Below are positions 25,046 to 33,322 of a DNA stretch of 64,000 bases, piece by piece. The notes beneath the pieces were generated by a model. That model was not told where the DNA came from. It ran no database searches and saw only the letters and a program-made list of their open reading frames with translations. The DNA comes from Panacagrimonas sp052387695. GTDB taxonomy: Bacteria; Pseudomonadota; Gammaproteobacteria; Nevskiales; Nevskiaceae. The stretch lies in NCBI GenBank assembly GCA_052387695.1, contig JBQTIX010000112.1, forward strand, positions 1-64,000, read 5' to 3'. The first letter of the stretch is position 1, and the number at the start of each line of letters is the position of its first letter. A program made the position numbers and the translations under genes.

Positions 25046-25669
25046 GTGTGCCTGATCATTCACAAGCCGGCCCAGGTCGCCATTCCGCATGACCTGATTG
25101 CGGCTGCGCTGCGGCTCAACGGCGACGGCTGGGGCCTGATGGGGCTGGATGCGGGCGGTCGCCTGCTGCTGGAGCGGCACTCGGACTCGGACCTGGCAGA
25201 GATCCTCGAAACCGAGGACCGCCTGCGCCACACCGAGTACGCCCTCCATCTGCGGCAGCGCACGCGCGGCCGGATCGATCTGGACAACACACATCCCTTC
25301 GAGATCGACGAAGGCCACTATCTGATGCACAACGGCACGCTCAATTTCGACGGCGGTCTGCCGGGCCACTCGGACACGCGCAGCTTCGCCCACTTCCTGC
25401 TGCGACCACTGGCCCGACGCTACCGTGGCCTGATTGCCGACCGCGACTTCCAGAGCCTGCTGGCACTGGGCCTGCGGAGCGAGAACAAGATCGTGCTGTT
25501 CGACTACCCGCGGCGGCGTTTCGACATCCTCAACCGCCATCAGGGCGTCGAGTTCGAGGGCCTGTGGCTTTCGAGCGCCAAGTGGATCGACTCTGCGACC
25601 CTGCCGCTGAGCGTGGGTCACGAGGTCCAGCAGCGTAGCTACGGCGCGCAGAACCTGGGTTTTCTGTAA
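25046..25669 (+). CDS. Class II glutamine amidotransferase-like protein
   Basis: Protein of 207 residues with the N-terminal Cys required for class II amidotransferases directly after the start (VCLIIHKPA, GTG start at 25046). Other family features are NGDGWGLMGLD, LHLRQRTRGRIDLDNTHPF and the HNGTLNFDG loop. No synthase domain is attached, so it is a stand-alone glutaminase-like domain of unknown partner. Upstream codons in the same frame come from a palindromic repeat, which supports this later start. Confidence 0.8.
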   Translation: MCLIIHKPAQVAIPHDLIAAALRLNGDGWGLMGLDAGGRLLLERHSDSDLAEILETEDRLRHTEYALHLRQRTRGRIDLDNTHPFEIDEGHYLMHNGTLNFDGGLPGHSDTRSFAHFLLRPLARRYRGLIADRDFQSLLALGLRSENKIVLFDYPRRRFDILNRHQGVEFEGLWLSSAKWIDSATLPLSVGHEVQQRSYGAQNLGFL

Positions 25670-25673
25670 GGCC

Positions 25674-25763
25674 GTGAACAAGCTTCAACCCTATCTGCGC
25701 ATCGTGATCGGCTTGGCACTGCTGGCGCTTGCGGTATTGCTCCTGCTGCCCGCTCCGACGTGA
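25674..25763 (+). CDS. Possible 29-residue single-span membrane protein
   Basis: A GTG-started frame encodes VNKLQPYLRIVIGLALLALA followed by VLLLLPAPT. It has a short polar N-terminus and one hydrophobic span of about 17 residues. It begins 4 bp after the amidotransferase stop and ends 37 bp before the second molbindin, so it would be cotranscribed. No function is recognised. Similar small membrane ORFs can arise by chance in Leu-rich high-GC sequence. Confidence 0.4.
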   Translation: MNKLQPYLRIVIGLALLALAVLLLLPAPT

Positions 25764-25800
25764 TGGCGGCCCACCCCTTTCTTTTTACCCGAACCTCATC

Positions 25801-26031
25801 ATGTCCTTCCAGGCCATCAACGCCCGCAACCAGCTTCCCGGCACCATCGTGCGCATCATCGACGGCCCGGTGGTGTCCGAAGTCGAGATCGAAACCGCCG
25901 CCGGCATCGTCTCCGCCGTCGTCACCAGCAGCTCGGTGCGCAACACCGGCCTGAGAGTCGGCCAGGAAGCGGTGGCGCTGTTCAAGGCGACGGAGGTCAT
26001 GATCGGCACCCGCGATACCCGGGTGTCGTGA
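25801..26031 (+). CDS. TOBE-domain molbindin-like protein 2
   Basis: A 76-residue single Mop/TOBE domain (MSFQAINARNQLPGTIVRI, SEVEIETAAGIVSAVVTSSS, LRVGQEAVALFKATEVMIG), clearly paralogous to the protein at 24448-24666. The ATG at 25801 gives the family-standard N-terminus. Its stop overlaps the start of the downstream oxidoreductase (GTGA), so the two are translationally coupled. The ligand is probably molybdate or a related oxyanion. Confidence 0.87.
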   Translation: MSFQAINARNQLPGTIVRIIDGPVVSEVEIETAAGIVSAVVTSSSVRNTGLRVGQEAVALFKATEVMIGTRDTRVS

Positions 26032-27404
26032 GGCGGTTCGATCTGCTGGTCATCGGCGCCGGTTACGCCGGCGCGGTGACTCTGGCCGACACGCTGCGCC
26101 TCGCGCCACGGGGCCTGTCGGTGGCCGTGCTGGAGCCGCGGGCAGAACTGGGGCGCGGCATCGCCTACTCCACGACCGACGACGAGCACCTGCTCAATAC
26201 ACGCGCCAAGCGCATGTCCCTGGTACCGGGCGACGACCGCCACTTCACCCGCTGGGCGCAGGCTCACGCGCAGGATCTGGGCTGGTCCGGCGCGATCGAG
26301 GACGACTCGTTCGCGCCGCGACACTGGTTTGGCACCTACGTCGGTGCGCACCTGGCCGACACCGCGAAAACCATCGGCGCCATGATCGAACACCGGCGCG
26401 AAACCGCGGACGCGCTGCATCCGGCGAGCGGCGAATGGATCGTCGAGACCTCCGGCGACGCCTGCTTTCGCGCGCGCGAGGTCGTGCTCGCACTCGGTAA
26501 TCTGCCAAGGCGCGGCGCGGCGCTGCCGGGTCTCGACTCCTCGGACGATCGCATCCTGCACGCCTGGGACGCGCACCGCGCGCGCCTGCAGGACGCCGAC
26601 ATCCTGATCATCGGCACCGGCCTGACCATGGTGGACAGCCTGCTCAGCCTGCGCGCCCGCGGCCACCAGGGCGTCGTCCACGCGATCTCGCGCCATGGCT
26701 TGCTGCCGTTGGCGCACAGCGATGCGCATGGCCGCGCGCAGCCACTGCTGGGGCGCAGCCTGCGCGTCGCCCTGCGTGAATTACGGCTGGGAGCCGAACT
26801 CGACAAGCGCAGCGGACGACCGTGGCAGTGGCGCATCGACGCCAACCGGCATCACGCCCAAAACCTGTGGAACGGCCTGCCGGCCGCCGAGAAGGCTCGC
26901 TTCCTGCGCCACGCGCGCAGCCATTGGGACGTTCACCGGCACCGCATCGCGCCGGCCATCCGTGCACGGCTGGACCAGGAAATGGCGTCCAGCCGGCTGA
27001 AGATTCACATCGGTCGGGTCGGCGCGATCCGGGCCGAACGCCGGACCCTGCGCGTGAACCTCGATCACCACGACGGCAGCATCACCACGCTGGAAGTGGG
27101 CACCCTGCTCAACTCGCTGGGATTCGAACTCGATTACCGGCGCGCCGCCTCGCCCCTGATCCAGAGCCTGTTGCGCGCCGGATACGCCCAGCCGGGCGAG
27201 CTGTCCCTGGGTCTTGCCACCGACCCGCTCGGGCGCCTGCTCGACGCCAGCGGCCGCGCCTGGCCCAATCTCTACACACTCGGCACGGCCCGCATCGGTC
27301 AGCTCTGGGAGACCACGGCAGCGCACGAAATCCGCGTGCAGGCCGCCGACCTGGCGGGCGCCATCGTCGAGGTGCTGCTCCGCCAGGCCACGGGCAGGAC
27401 CTGA
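26028..27404 (+). CDS. FAD/NAD(P)-binding oxidoreductase
   Basis: Protein of 458 residues of the FAD-NAD(P)-binding family with an N-terminal dinucleotide motif (LLVIGAGYAGAVTLADTL) and a second motif (DILIIGTGLTMVDSLLSL). Intermediate sequence GRGIAYSTTDDEHLLNTRAK is characteristic of this family. It starts at GTG 26028, overlapping the second molbindin. Substrate unknown; coupling to molbindins hints at sulfur or molybdenum metabolism, an inference only. It ends 6 bp from a convergent outer-membrane gene. Confidence 0.85.
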   Translation: MRRFDLLVIGAGYAGAVTLADTLRLAPRGLSVAVLEPRAELGRGIAYSTTDDEHLLNTRAKRMSLVPGDDRHFTRWAQAHAQDLGWSGAIEDDSFAPRHWFGTYVGAHLADTAKTIGAMIEHRRETADALHPASGEWIVETSGDACFRAREVVLALGNLPRRGAALPGLDSSDDRILHAWDAHRARLQDADILIIGTGLTMVDSLLSLRARGHQGVVHAISRHGLLPLAHSDAHGRAQPLLGRSLRVALRELRLGAELDKRSGRPWQWRIDANRHHAQNLWNGLPAAEKARFLRHARSHWDVHRHRIAPAIRARLDQEMASSRLKIHIGRVGAIRAERRTLRVNLDHHDGSITTLEVGTLLNSLGFELDYRRAASPLIQSLLRAGYAQPGELSLGLATDPLGRLLDASGRAWPNLYTLGTARIGQLWETTAAHEIRVQAADLAGAIVEVLLRQATGRT

Positions 27405-27410
27405 AGACCC

Positions 27411-28127
27411 TCAGAACGCGAGTCCGAACCGGAGATTGAAGGAATCGCGATCGCCCACCCGCTCGTACTCGGGTGTGATGCCGATCAGCGCGGACAGGCG
27501 CAGGCCGATGAACAGGCGCGACTCGTCGACGTCCTCGTCGTCCAGCCCAAACTGCGGATCGGCCTCGAAGGTGCTCCAGACGTAGCCGACGCCCGCGTAG
27601 GGCGTCAGCGGGCCGAAGCCTTTCGATATCGACAGGTCGAGACCGTAGGAATCGTAATCCACGTCATCGACGCCCGAGAGCTTGGAATAACTGCCACGCA
27701 GGCCAATGGCGGGAGTGACCACACTGCCCTCCAGCAGCGCGTAGCGCACCTCCACGCCGAGCAGGTTCGCGTCGGCGCTGGGCACGGTTGCATACGACAG
27801 ACCCACGTCGAACCCGAAGGGCAGGCCCTTCTGCGCAATCAGCCCCACCACGCCGATCTCGTCGATGTCTTCGCCCACCAGTCCCTGCCAGGCGTTGCTG
27901 TTGTCGGTCTCCACGTACGCCGCGTACACGCCGACGCCAAAGCCGGTGATGCCCATCGGTTCAGCCGGCGTCAGCGATTTGGAATTGAACAGCGCGGCCA
28001 CGTCCTCCGCCACATCGGCGAAGTCCTCCTGCGAAGGATTGGCGACCAGGTCGAAATCCGCGTCAAAGGCTGATGCGGCTCCCGGAAGAAGGAAGGCGGA
28101 AGCGGCAAGCCATTCACGAATGCGCAT
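27411..28127 (-). CDS. Predicted outer-membrane beta-barrel protein
   Basis: A 238-residue protein with a signal peptide (MRIREWLAASAFLLPGAASA) and alternating beta strands with a terminal Phe (DSFNLRFGLAF), typical of outer-membrane barrels. It has Gly- and Tyr-rich strands such as FGPLTPYAGVGYVWSTFEAD. No specific family is recognised with certainty. It is the last gene of a minus-strand group with the hydrolase and SH3 protein. Confidence 0.72.
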   Translation of the reverse strand: MRIREWLAASAFLLPGAASAFDADFDLVANPSQEDFADVAEDVAALFNSKSLTPAEPMGITGFGVGVYAAYVETDNSNAWQGLVGEDIDEIGVVGLIAQKGLPFGFDVGLSYATVPSADANLLGVEVRYALLEGSVVTPAIGLRGSYSKLSGVDDVDYDSYGLDLSISKGFGPLTPYAGVGYVWSTFEADPQFGLDDEDVDESRLFIGLRLSALIGITPEYERVGDRDSFNLRFGLAF

Positions 28128-28157
28128 GGTGGACTCCAGGTTTTTTGTGTCGAGGGC

Positions 28158-28853
28158 TTAGTGGGCCATGTCCGACCACCGCAGCGCAAGAAAAGCCGTC
28201 ACCGCGTCCTGGATGTCCTTGAGCCGGCCGTGAAAGAAATGCCCGGCGCCATCGACGCTGATCCGCTCGGCTGAGGGGCTGTAGGAATCCAGGATCGCCA
28301 TCGTCTCCGCATAGGGGACGGTGTCGTCGTCACGCGAGTGCAGCGCCATCCAGGGACAGCCGGGGTGAGGCGGATTGGCGGCGCCATCGAAATAGCGGCC
28401 GAAGGGCAGCGCGATGCTCACCAGCGCCGCCGCTCCGGCGGATCGCGCCGCAGACAGGCTGACGAAAGCGCCAAACGAAAACCCGGCCAGCAGCAGCGGC
28501 GCGCCCGGCGGCATCGTCGCACGCAGCGCTGCGACCACCGCCAGGCAATCGCGCGTCTCGCCCCGCCCCTGGTCGTGCACGCCCTGACTCTTGCCCACGC
28601 CGCGAAAGTTGAACCGCACGGAGACCAGGCCATGCTTCAACGCGGTGGAGCCCAGGCTGTAGACCACCTTGTTGCTCATCGCGCCGCCGAACAGCGGATG
28701 CGGGTGGCAGATCACTGCAAACCCACGCGCTGTTTCACGGGGACTCGAAACCTGGCACTCGATCAGCCCCGCCTCGCCGACGACGAATCGCTCGGCGGCG
28801 GTCCCCGGAGCGGGCAACTCCATGACCGCGTCTGCGCCCGCGGATGCGCTCAT
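28158..28853 (-). CDS. Alpha/beta hydrolase (dienelactone hydrolase-like)
   Basis: Hydrolase of 231 residues. Features are VICHPHPLFGGAMSNKVVYS (the HPHPxxGG oxyanion motif of this family), RFNFRGVGKSQGVHDQGRGE, the nucleophile elbow LAGFSFGAFVS, acid ALHSRDDDTVPY and catalytic His in GAGHFFHGRL. The start at 28853 overlaps the SH3-protein stop by ATGA. It resembles the widespread YqiA/YpfH-like esterases; substrate unknown. Confidence 0.87.
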   Translation of the reverse strand: MSASAGADAVMELPAPGTAAERFVVGEAGLIECQVSSPRETARGFAVICHPHPLFGGAMSNKVVYSLGSTALKHGLVSVRFNFRGVGKSQGVHDQGRGETRDCLAVVAALRATMPPGAPLLLAGFSFGAFVSLSAARSAGAAALVSIALPFGRYFDGAANPPHPGCPWMALHSRDDDTVPYAETMAILDSYSPSAERISVDGAGHFFHGRLKDIQDAVTAFLALRWSDMAH

Positions 28854-29440
28854 TCCGGCCTTCCGAAAAATCCCCTTCGTCCCGACCGCGGCAGGAAGGG
28901 AATGTGCGGAATCAACAGCCCGGCGAGCAGACCGACGATGAACAGGCCGGCACCTGTGATCATCGTCGCCGCCTCGCCCGGCCGCTTGTCTGCCGTCGTC
29001 AGAATTCCGCCGGATGCGCCGCGTTGACCGGGGCTGGCCGCAGAACCTGAGGCCGGATCTCCGACCTCCGCGCGCAGGCGCTCGTTGTCCTCGCTCAGCA
29101 CCCGCGCGGCCTCGCGTTGCTCCACCAGTTGCGCCTCGACTTTCGCGAGCCGCTCGCGCGCGGACGGCTCCAGGGACAGGTATCGCGACAGGACCCAACC
29201 TTCGCGACCCGCAGCCACGCGCACCCGGGCGTAACCGGACGCGGTGTCGGTCTCGATCAGTTCCACCCGAGTACCGCTGCTGATCAGCCCCGACACCGGC
29301 GCATCCAGGCTCTTGTCCTGGCGCAGGGTGATGGACGTATCGTCACTGATGTAGCGCACCGACGGCCCGGCCCCCTTTGCGTAAAACGGAGCCGACAGCA
29401 GCACGGACAGCAGGACCCACCGATGAATTTTTGACCGCAC
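28850..29440 (-). CDS. SH3-domain membrane-anchored protein (YgiM/TIGR04211-like)
   Basis: Protein of 196 residues with an N-terminal signal (KIHRWVLLSVLLSAPFYAKG), a bacterial SH3 domain (about 25-95, YISDDTSITLRQDKSLDAPV and GREGWVLSRYLS), a coiled-coil segment (ERLAKVEAQLVEQREAARVL) and a C-terminal membrane anchor (GAGLFIVGLLAGLLIPHI). That order is the TIGR04211 architecture typical of Gammaproteobacteria. GTG 29440 is preferred because the upstream frame is Arg/Lys-rich without a signal sequence. Confidence 0.85.
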   Translation of the reverse strand: MRSKIHRWVLLSVLLSAPFYAKGAGPSVRYISDDTSITLRQDKSLDAPVSGLISSGTRVELIETDTASGYARVRVAAGREGWVLSRYLSLEPSARERLAKVEAQLVEQREAARVLSEDNERLRAEVGDPASGSAASPGQRGASGGILTTADKRPGEAATMITGAGLFIVGLLAGLLIPHIPFLPRSGRRGFFGRPE

Positions 29441-29543
29441 GCGCCACTCCGGCTGAGCTTGGAGCGAAAGTCTAGCCGGCTGCCTGCCCTCTTGCCGTTT
29501 ACGGCGGAAGCGGCGAGCCTTGCGCCGTTTTCGATCCCTGACC

Positions 29544-31139
29544 ATGACCGCCACCGCCCGCCACCGGTTCGCATTGCTGCGACCCTGCGCCACACTCGAC
29601 CTGCGCAGCCTGGCGCTGCTCCGGGTGGGACTCGCGCTGATTCTGCTGGTCGATGCCGCACTGCGACTCTGCGACGCGGGCCTGCTCTATGCCGACGCGG
29701 GCCTGTACCCGCGCGTGCTGGCGGTGACCATCGGCGATCCCGCGCGCCTGAGCCTGTACCTGCTCAATGGCAGCGCCGCGTTTGCCGCGCTGCTGACGAT
29801 GCTGCAAGGACTCGCTGCCCTGGCGATGCTGATCGGCTGGCGCACGCGCAGCGCCACGGTTCTGTGCTGGTTGCTGGTGGTGTCCGCCAGCGCACGCAAC
29901 CCCCTGGTCGTCACCCAGGCCGACTGGCTGCTGCAAGCGCTGTTGTTATGGGGCGCGTTCCTGCCCTGGCAGGCGCGCTGGAGCATCGACCGCGCGAACG
30001 AGCCGCGGCAGGACCACGCCCACCTGTCCTGGGCAACGGTGGCGCTGTTGATGCAAGTCTTCGTGATCGCGCTCTGCGCTGCGGCCGACACCGGGTTTGC
30101 GCCGGTCGCGCGTGTCGCGGCAGGGCTGGTCGCAGTGCTGCTTCTGGCACCGGCCGCGCTCGCAAGACGCGGGGCGGCGATCCTGGTCCTGATTCTCTGC
30201 GGCTCGGGACTGGCTCTCGGCAGTGATGGTCTGTTGTGCTGGGCCGGTCTGGTGCTGGGCCTGGGGCTGATCGACGGCGGGGTCTGGGACCGTCTGGTCC
30301 GCCGGCTGACCGTTGGCCAAAGCACGGGCGACCTGCGCCTCTACCACCACGCCGATGTCGCTGGCGCTGCGCGCATCCTGAACCTGATCCGCGAATTCCT
30401 CATCCTGCCCAAAACGCAGGTGCTTGCAGCGCAGGCCAGCCCCAGGGTGGAGCGCCTGCTGGTGTCCGGAGGGCTGTGGCTGGCGATCGACCGCGACGAC
30501 ACCGCCCACCTTGGGAACGATGCCTTGCGCCTGCTGCTGGATCGTTCGCTGCTGCTGCGCCCGCTGCGTTCCCTGCTCGGTGACCGCGGGTCGCTCGGCG
30601 CACGACTGGAGCGATGGATGCGGATCAGCGAGCCTGGCCCCATCGCTCGCACCGATCTGGCCGCCACGCCGACGGCGCAGAGAATCGTCGCAGTGCTGGC
30701 CGTGCTCATGCTGGCCTGGAATCTCGGCGTGCTCGGAGGCGTGTCGCCGTTGGCCGCGAGTCCGATGAAGCTGCTCGGACTGGATCAGCGCTGGGACCTC
30801 GGCACGCGGGCACCGGGCGGCTGGCTGGTGCTGGTGGGCGAACGCGCGGACGGTCGCGAGATCGAAGCCCTGCGCGGCGCCGAACCCGACTATTCCCAGC
30901 CGGCCGAAATCCTCCGCTCCGCCGCGCGTAACCGCGCCTACCTTGCAGCGCTGTCCGCTGCAGGCGCCCAGCCCTATCTCGAGACCCTTGCCGATCGCTT
31001 GTGCAGGCTCCGCAATCATGAACGGGAGCGTGAGGACGCGACCCGCGTCGCGCGTCTGCGGATCGTCCAGGTGTTATCGGCGACGCGCGACTCCGCGGAG
31101 ACCGAACAGCGGGTGCTGTGGCGACAGGATTGTGCGTGA
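29544..31139 (+). CDS. HTTM-like multi-spanning membrane protein
   Basis: A 531-residue protein whose N-terminal half (about 1-270) contains many membrane segments, beginning LRSLALLRVGLALILLVDAALRL in two parts. The arrangement resembles the HTTM (horizontally transferred transmembrane, vitamin K carboxylase-related) domain. The second half is soluble with one further membrane segment near residue 390 (IVAVLAVLMLAWNLGVLGG). No catalytic residues can be assigned. Divergent from the SH3 gene and overlapping or abutting tatD downstream. Confidence 0.65.
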   Translation: MTATARHRFALLRPCATLDLRSLALLRVGLALILLVDAALRLCDAGLLYADAGLYPRVLAVTIGDPARLSLYLLNGSAAFAALLTMLQGLAALAMLIGWRTRSATVLCWLLVVSASARNPLVVTQADWLLQALLLWGAFLPWQARWSIDRANEPRQDHAHLSWATVALLMQVFVIALCAAADTGFAPVARVAAGLVAVLLLAPAALARRGAAILVLILCGSGLALGSDGLLCWAGLVLGLGLIDGGVWDRLVRRLTVGQSTGDLRLYHHADVAGAARILNLIREFLILPKTQVLAAQASPRVERLLVSGGLWLAIDRDDTAHLGNDALRLLLDRSLLLRPLRSLLGDRGSLGARLERWMRISEPGPIARTDLAATPTAQRIVAVLAVLMLAWNLGVLGGVSPLAASPMKLLGLDQRWDLGTRAPGGWLVLVGERADGREIEALRGAEPDYSQPAEILRSAARNRAYLAALSAAGAQPYLETLADRLCRLRNHEREREDATRVARLRIVQVLSATRDSAETEQRVLWRQDCA

Positions 31140-31147
31140 TCGCCGGA

Positions 31148-31951
31148 ATGATCGACATCGGCGCCAACCTCGCGCACGAGAGTTTCCATCACGATCTGGA
31201 CTCCGTGCTCGATCGCGCCTGGGCGGCGGGCCTGGACGCGATCGTCGTCACCGGCAGTTCGGCGCAGAGTTCGCGGCGGGCGCTGGAACTCGCGCACCGG
31301 CATCCCGGCCGCCTGTACGCCACCGCCGGCCTGCATCCGCATCACGCCGGTGACTGGAACGCCGAACTCGGTCAGACCCTCCGCGAACTGGCGACCGATC
31401 CCGCGCTCACGGCGCTCGGTGAATGCGGCCTCGATTACTTTCGCGACCTGTCCCCGCGCGACGTGCAGCGACGCGCCTTCGCCGCGCAACTGGAACTGGC
31501 CGTCGAACTGCACAAGCCGGTGTTCCTCCATCAGCGCGACGCGCATACCGATTTCCTGTCCATCCTGCGCGAGTTCCGGCCGCACCTGGCCGATGCCTGC
31601 GTGCACTGCTTCACCGACACGGCCGAGGCGGCGCAGGATTACCTTCTGCTGGACTGCCACATCGGCATGACGGGGTGGATCTGCGATGAACGTCGCGGCG
31701 CGCATCTGCTGGACGTCGTGAAGATGATTCCGTCGCAACGCCTGATGGTCGAGACCGACGCGCCCTACCTGCTGCCGCGCACCGTGCCGAATGCGCTGCG
31801 CCCACCCGATGGCCGGCGCAACGAGCCCGCCTACCTCCCTTATGTCGTCGCCCGAATCGCCGGTGCACGGGGCGTCTCCGCCGCCAGCGTGGCGCAGTCC
31901 ACCGCGGACAACGCACGACGATTCTTCCGCTTGCGACATGGCGCGGCGTAG
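31148..31951 (+). CDS. tatD: TatD-family metal-dependent DNase/hydrolase
   Basis: Protein of 267 residues with TatD signatures: N-terminal MIDIGANLAHESF, GECGLDYFRDLSPRDVQRR, KPVFLHQRDAH, VHCFTDTAEAA and the C-terminal LMVETDAPYLLPR. TatD proteins are TIM-barrel metal-dependent exonucleases. ATG 31148 fits the family start; a GTG at 31136 overlaps the upstream stop and is an alternative. The TAG stop codon is supplied by the first bases of a dispersed repeat (GTAGGTCGG). Confidence 0.92.
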   Translation: MIDIGANLAHESFHHDLDSVLDRAWAAGLDAIVVTGSSAQSSRRALELAHRHPGRLYATAGLHPHHAGDWNAELGQTLRELATDPALTALGECGLDYFRDLSPRDVQRRAFAAQLELAVELHKPVFLHQRDAHTDFLSILREFRPHLADACVHCFTDTAEAAQDYLLLDCHIGMTGWICDERRGAHLLDVVKMIPSQRLMVETDAPYLLPRTVPNALRPPDGRRNEPAYLPYVVARIAGARGVSAASVAQSTADNARRFFRLRHGAA

Positions 31952-32050
31952 GTCGGGTATGCCGGATCGAGCCGAAGGCGGTTCCGATACTGCGCTCAAC
32001 GAAGGGCGCACGTCGGTACCGCCCACATGAAGCCGCGGGCTCGAACCGCC
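31949..32050. repeat. GTAGGTCGG-family dispersed repeat, copy B
   Basis: Begins GTAGGTCGGGTATGCCGGAT and continues with AGCCGAAGGCGGTTCCG, GGGCGCACGTCGGTACCGCC and CATGAAGCCGCGGGCTCGAA, clearly related to copies A (12805) and C (32931). The right end has diverged (CGCCCTG instead of CGACCTAC). The first TAG is the tatD stop codon. Confidence 0.7.
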
Positions 32051-32081
32051 CTGCTGACTCAATCACGCGAAGAGGCACCGC

Positions 32082-32789
32082 ATGAAATGCTCGATCCTCC
32101 TGTTCATCGCTGCGCTGGTGTCCTGCTCTTCCCACGACGGCTCCGACGCGCCGCCGCCGGCTGTGCGGGAGAGTTTCGATTTCGCACAAGGTGCCCAGCA
32201 GTGGGTGGCCGGCTTCGCGGACTATCCCGCCGGCGCAGAAGGTTTCTACGAACTGATCGCCGACTACCGGATGCTGCCGCCTGAGTTGGGCGGGGATCGC
32301 GGCGCGTTGTTCATCACCGGCAATAATCACAGCGACGACCTCTTCATGTATTACAAGCGGCGCGTCGACGGGCTCGATCCGGGGCGGCGCTACACGGTGC
32401 GCTTCCAGGTGGAGATCGCCACTGAAGTACCGACTGGATGCACGGGCATTGGCGGCTCTCCCGGCGACAGCGTGTACCTGAAGGCAGGCGTGGCGGGCGT
32501 CGAACCCGTAGCGGTTGCCAACCTCGATGGCTTCAATGAGTTGAACGTGGACAAGGGCGTCCAGTCGAATGCCGGCCCAGCGGCGCTCGTCCTCGGCACC
32601 ATTGCCACCACACGCGTCTGCGATGACGGCCGCGGTTTTGAACTGAAGATGCTCGACAGCGGCCGCGATTCCCTGGCCGTGACGGCGGACGTGGAGGGCT
32701 CGGTCTGGTTGCTGGTCGGAACCGATTCGGGCTTCGAGGGATCGACGCGTCTTTACTACACACGATTCGCGGCGGAATTTTTGCGCTGA
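32082..32789 (+). CDS. Hypothetical lipoprotein
   Basis: A 235-residue protein with a lipoprotein signal (MKCSILLFIAALVSCSS; Cys15 after ALVS). The remainder has no family I recognise. It looks like a beta-rich extracytoplasmic domain (RRYTVRFQVEIATEVPTGCT, SVWLLVGTDSGFEGSTRLYY), possibly carbohydrate-binding-like jelly roll. It is a single gene flanked by dispersed repeats. Confidence 0.7.
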   Translation: MKCSILLFIAALVSCSSHDGSDAPPPAVRESFDFAQGAQQWVAGFADYPAGAEGFYELIADYRMLPPELGGDRGALFITGNNHSDDLFMYYKRRVDGLDPGRRYTVRFQVEIATEVPTGCTGIGGSPGDSVYLKAGVAGVEPVAVANLDGFNELNVDKGVQSNAGPAALVLGTIATTRVCDDGRGFELKMLDSGRDSLAVTADVEGSVWLLVGTDSGFEGSTRLYYTRFAAEFLR

Positions 32790-32810
32790 GAACTCCGTGG
32801 AGCACGAGTA

Positions 32811-32851
32811 CCTCAGGGCGGGAAAGCTGCAAGGCGCATCCCGCCCTGAGG
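32811..32851. terminator. 13-bp perfect hairpin after the lipoprotein gene
   Basis: CCTCAGGGCGGGA (32811-32823) pairs exactly with TCCCGCCCTGAGG (32839-32851), 21 bp after the stop codon. There is no T-run, so it may act as a transcript-stabilising or factor-dependent end rather than a classic intrinsic terminator. Confidence 0.5.
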
Positions 32852-32930
32852 CGAGCTGCTGTTTGATCAAGGACACGCCGGGTTTCGTGTCGAGAGACAT
32901 GAATTCCATTGACGTGGAACGCTTCGGCGT

Positions 32931-33076
32931 AGGTCGGCCGTAGGTCGGCTCAAGCCCGCGTGCTTTTCGCGGGCGGAGCCGACGCTGCGGGCTGCCGGAA
33001 AATGCGCGATGCATTTTGTTGAGGGCGCACGTCGGTTCCGCCCGCATGAAGCCGCGGGCTTGAACCGACCTACGAT
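32931..33076. repeat. GTAGGTCGG-family dispersed repeat, copy C (full length)
   Basis: The most complete copy, about 146 bp. It starts GTAGGTCGGCCGTAGGTCGG and ends GCTTGAACCGACCTACGA. Internal inverted parts include GCCCGCG/CGCGGGC and a central AATGCGCGATGCATT palindrome. The rest of the 530-bp gap 32790-33322 holds a half-palindrome GCGGGCATGGCCCGCTCCTA near 33208 and no gene. Confidence 0.75.
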
Positions 33077-33322
33077 CGACTTTGTGAAACTTCCTGGTGA
33101 ATCTTTCACCAGTACGACAGTTGCATAGATTCCAGTCCGCGCATCCTTCGTCATTCCGTCCGTCCGCAATCCGACACGGGAGGGAAGGTCTGCGCCGGTC
33201 TGGCGCGGGCATGGCCCGCTCCTACGGCATCGGTGCCGCGATTCGCAGGTAGGCCGGCGGCGCTGACGGCACGCACCACGAAAGGCCGAACGGCAATCCG
33301 GCAACGGCGGCCGGAGCGCGCC

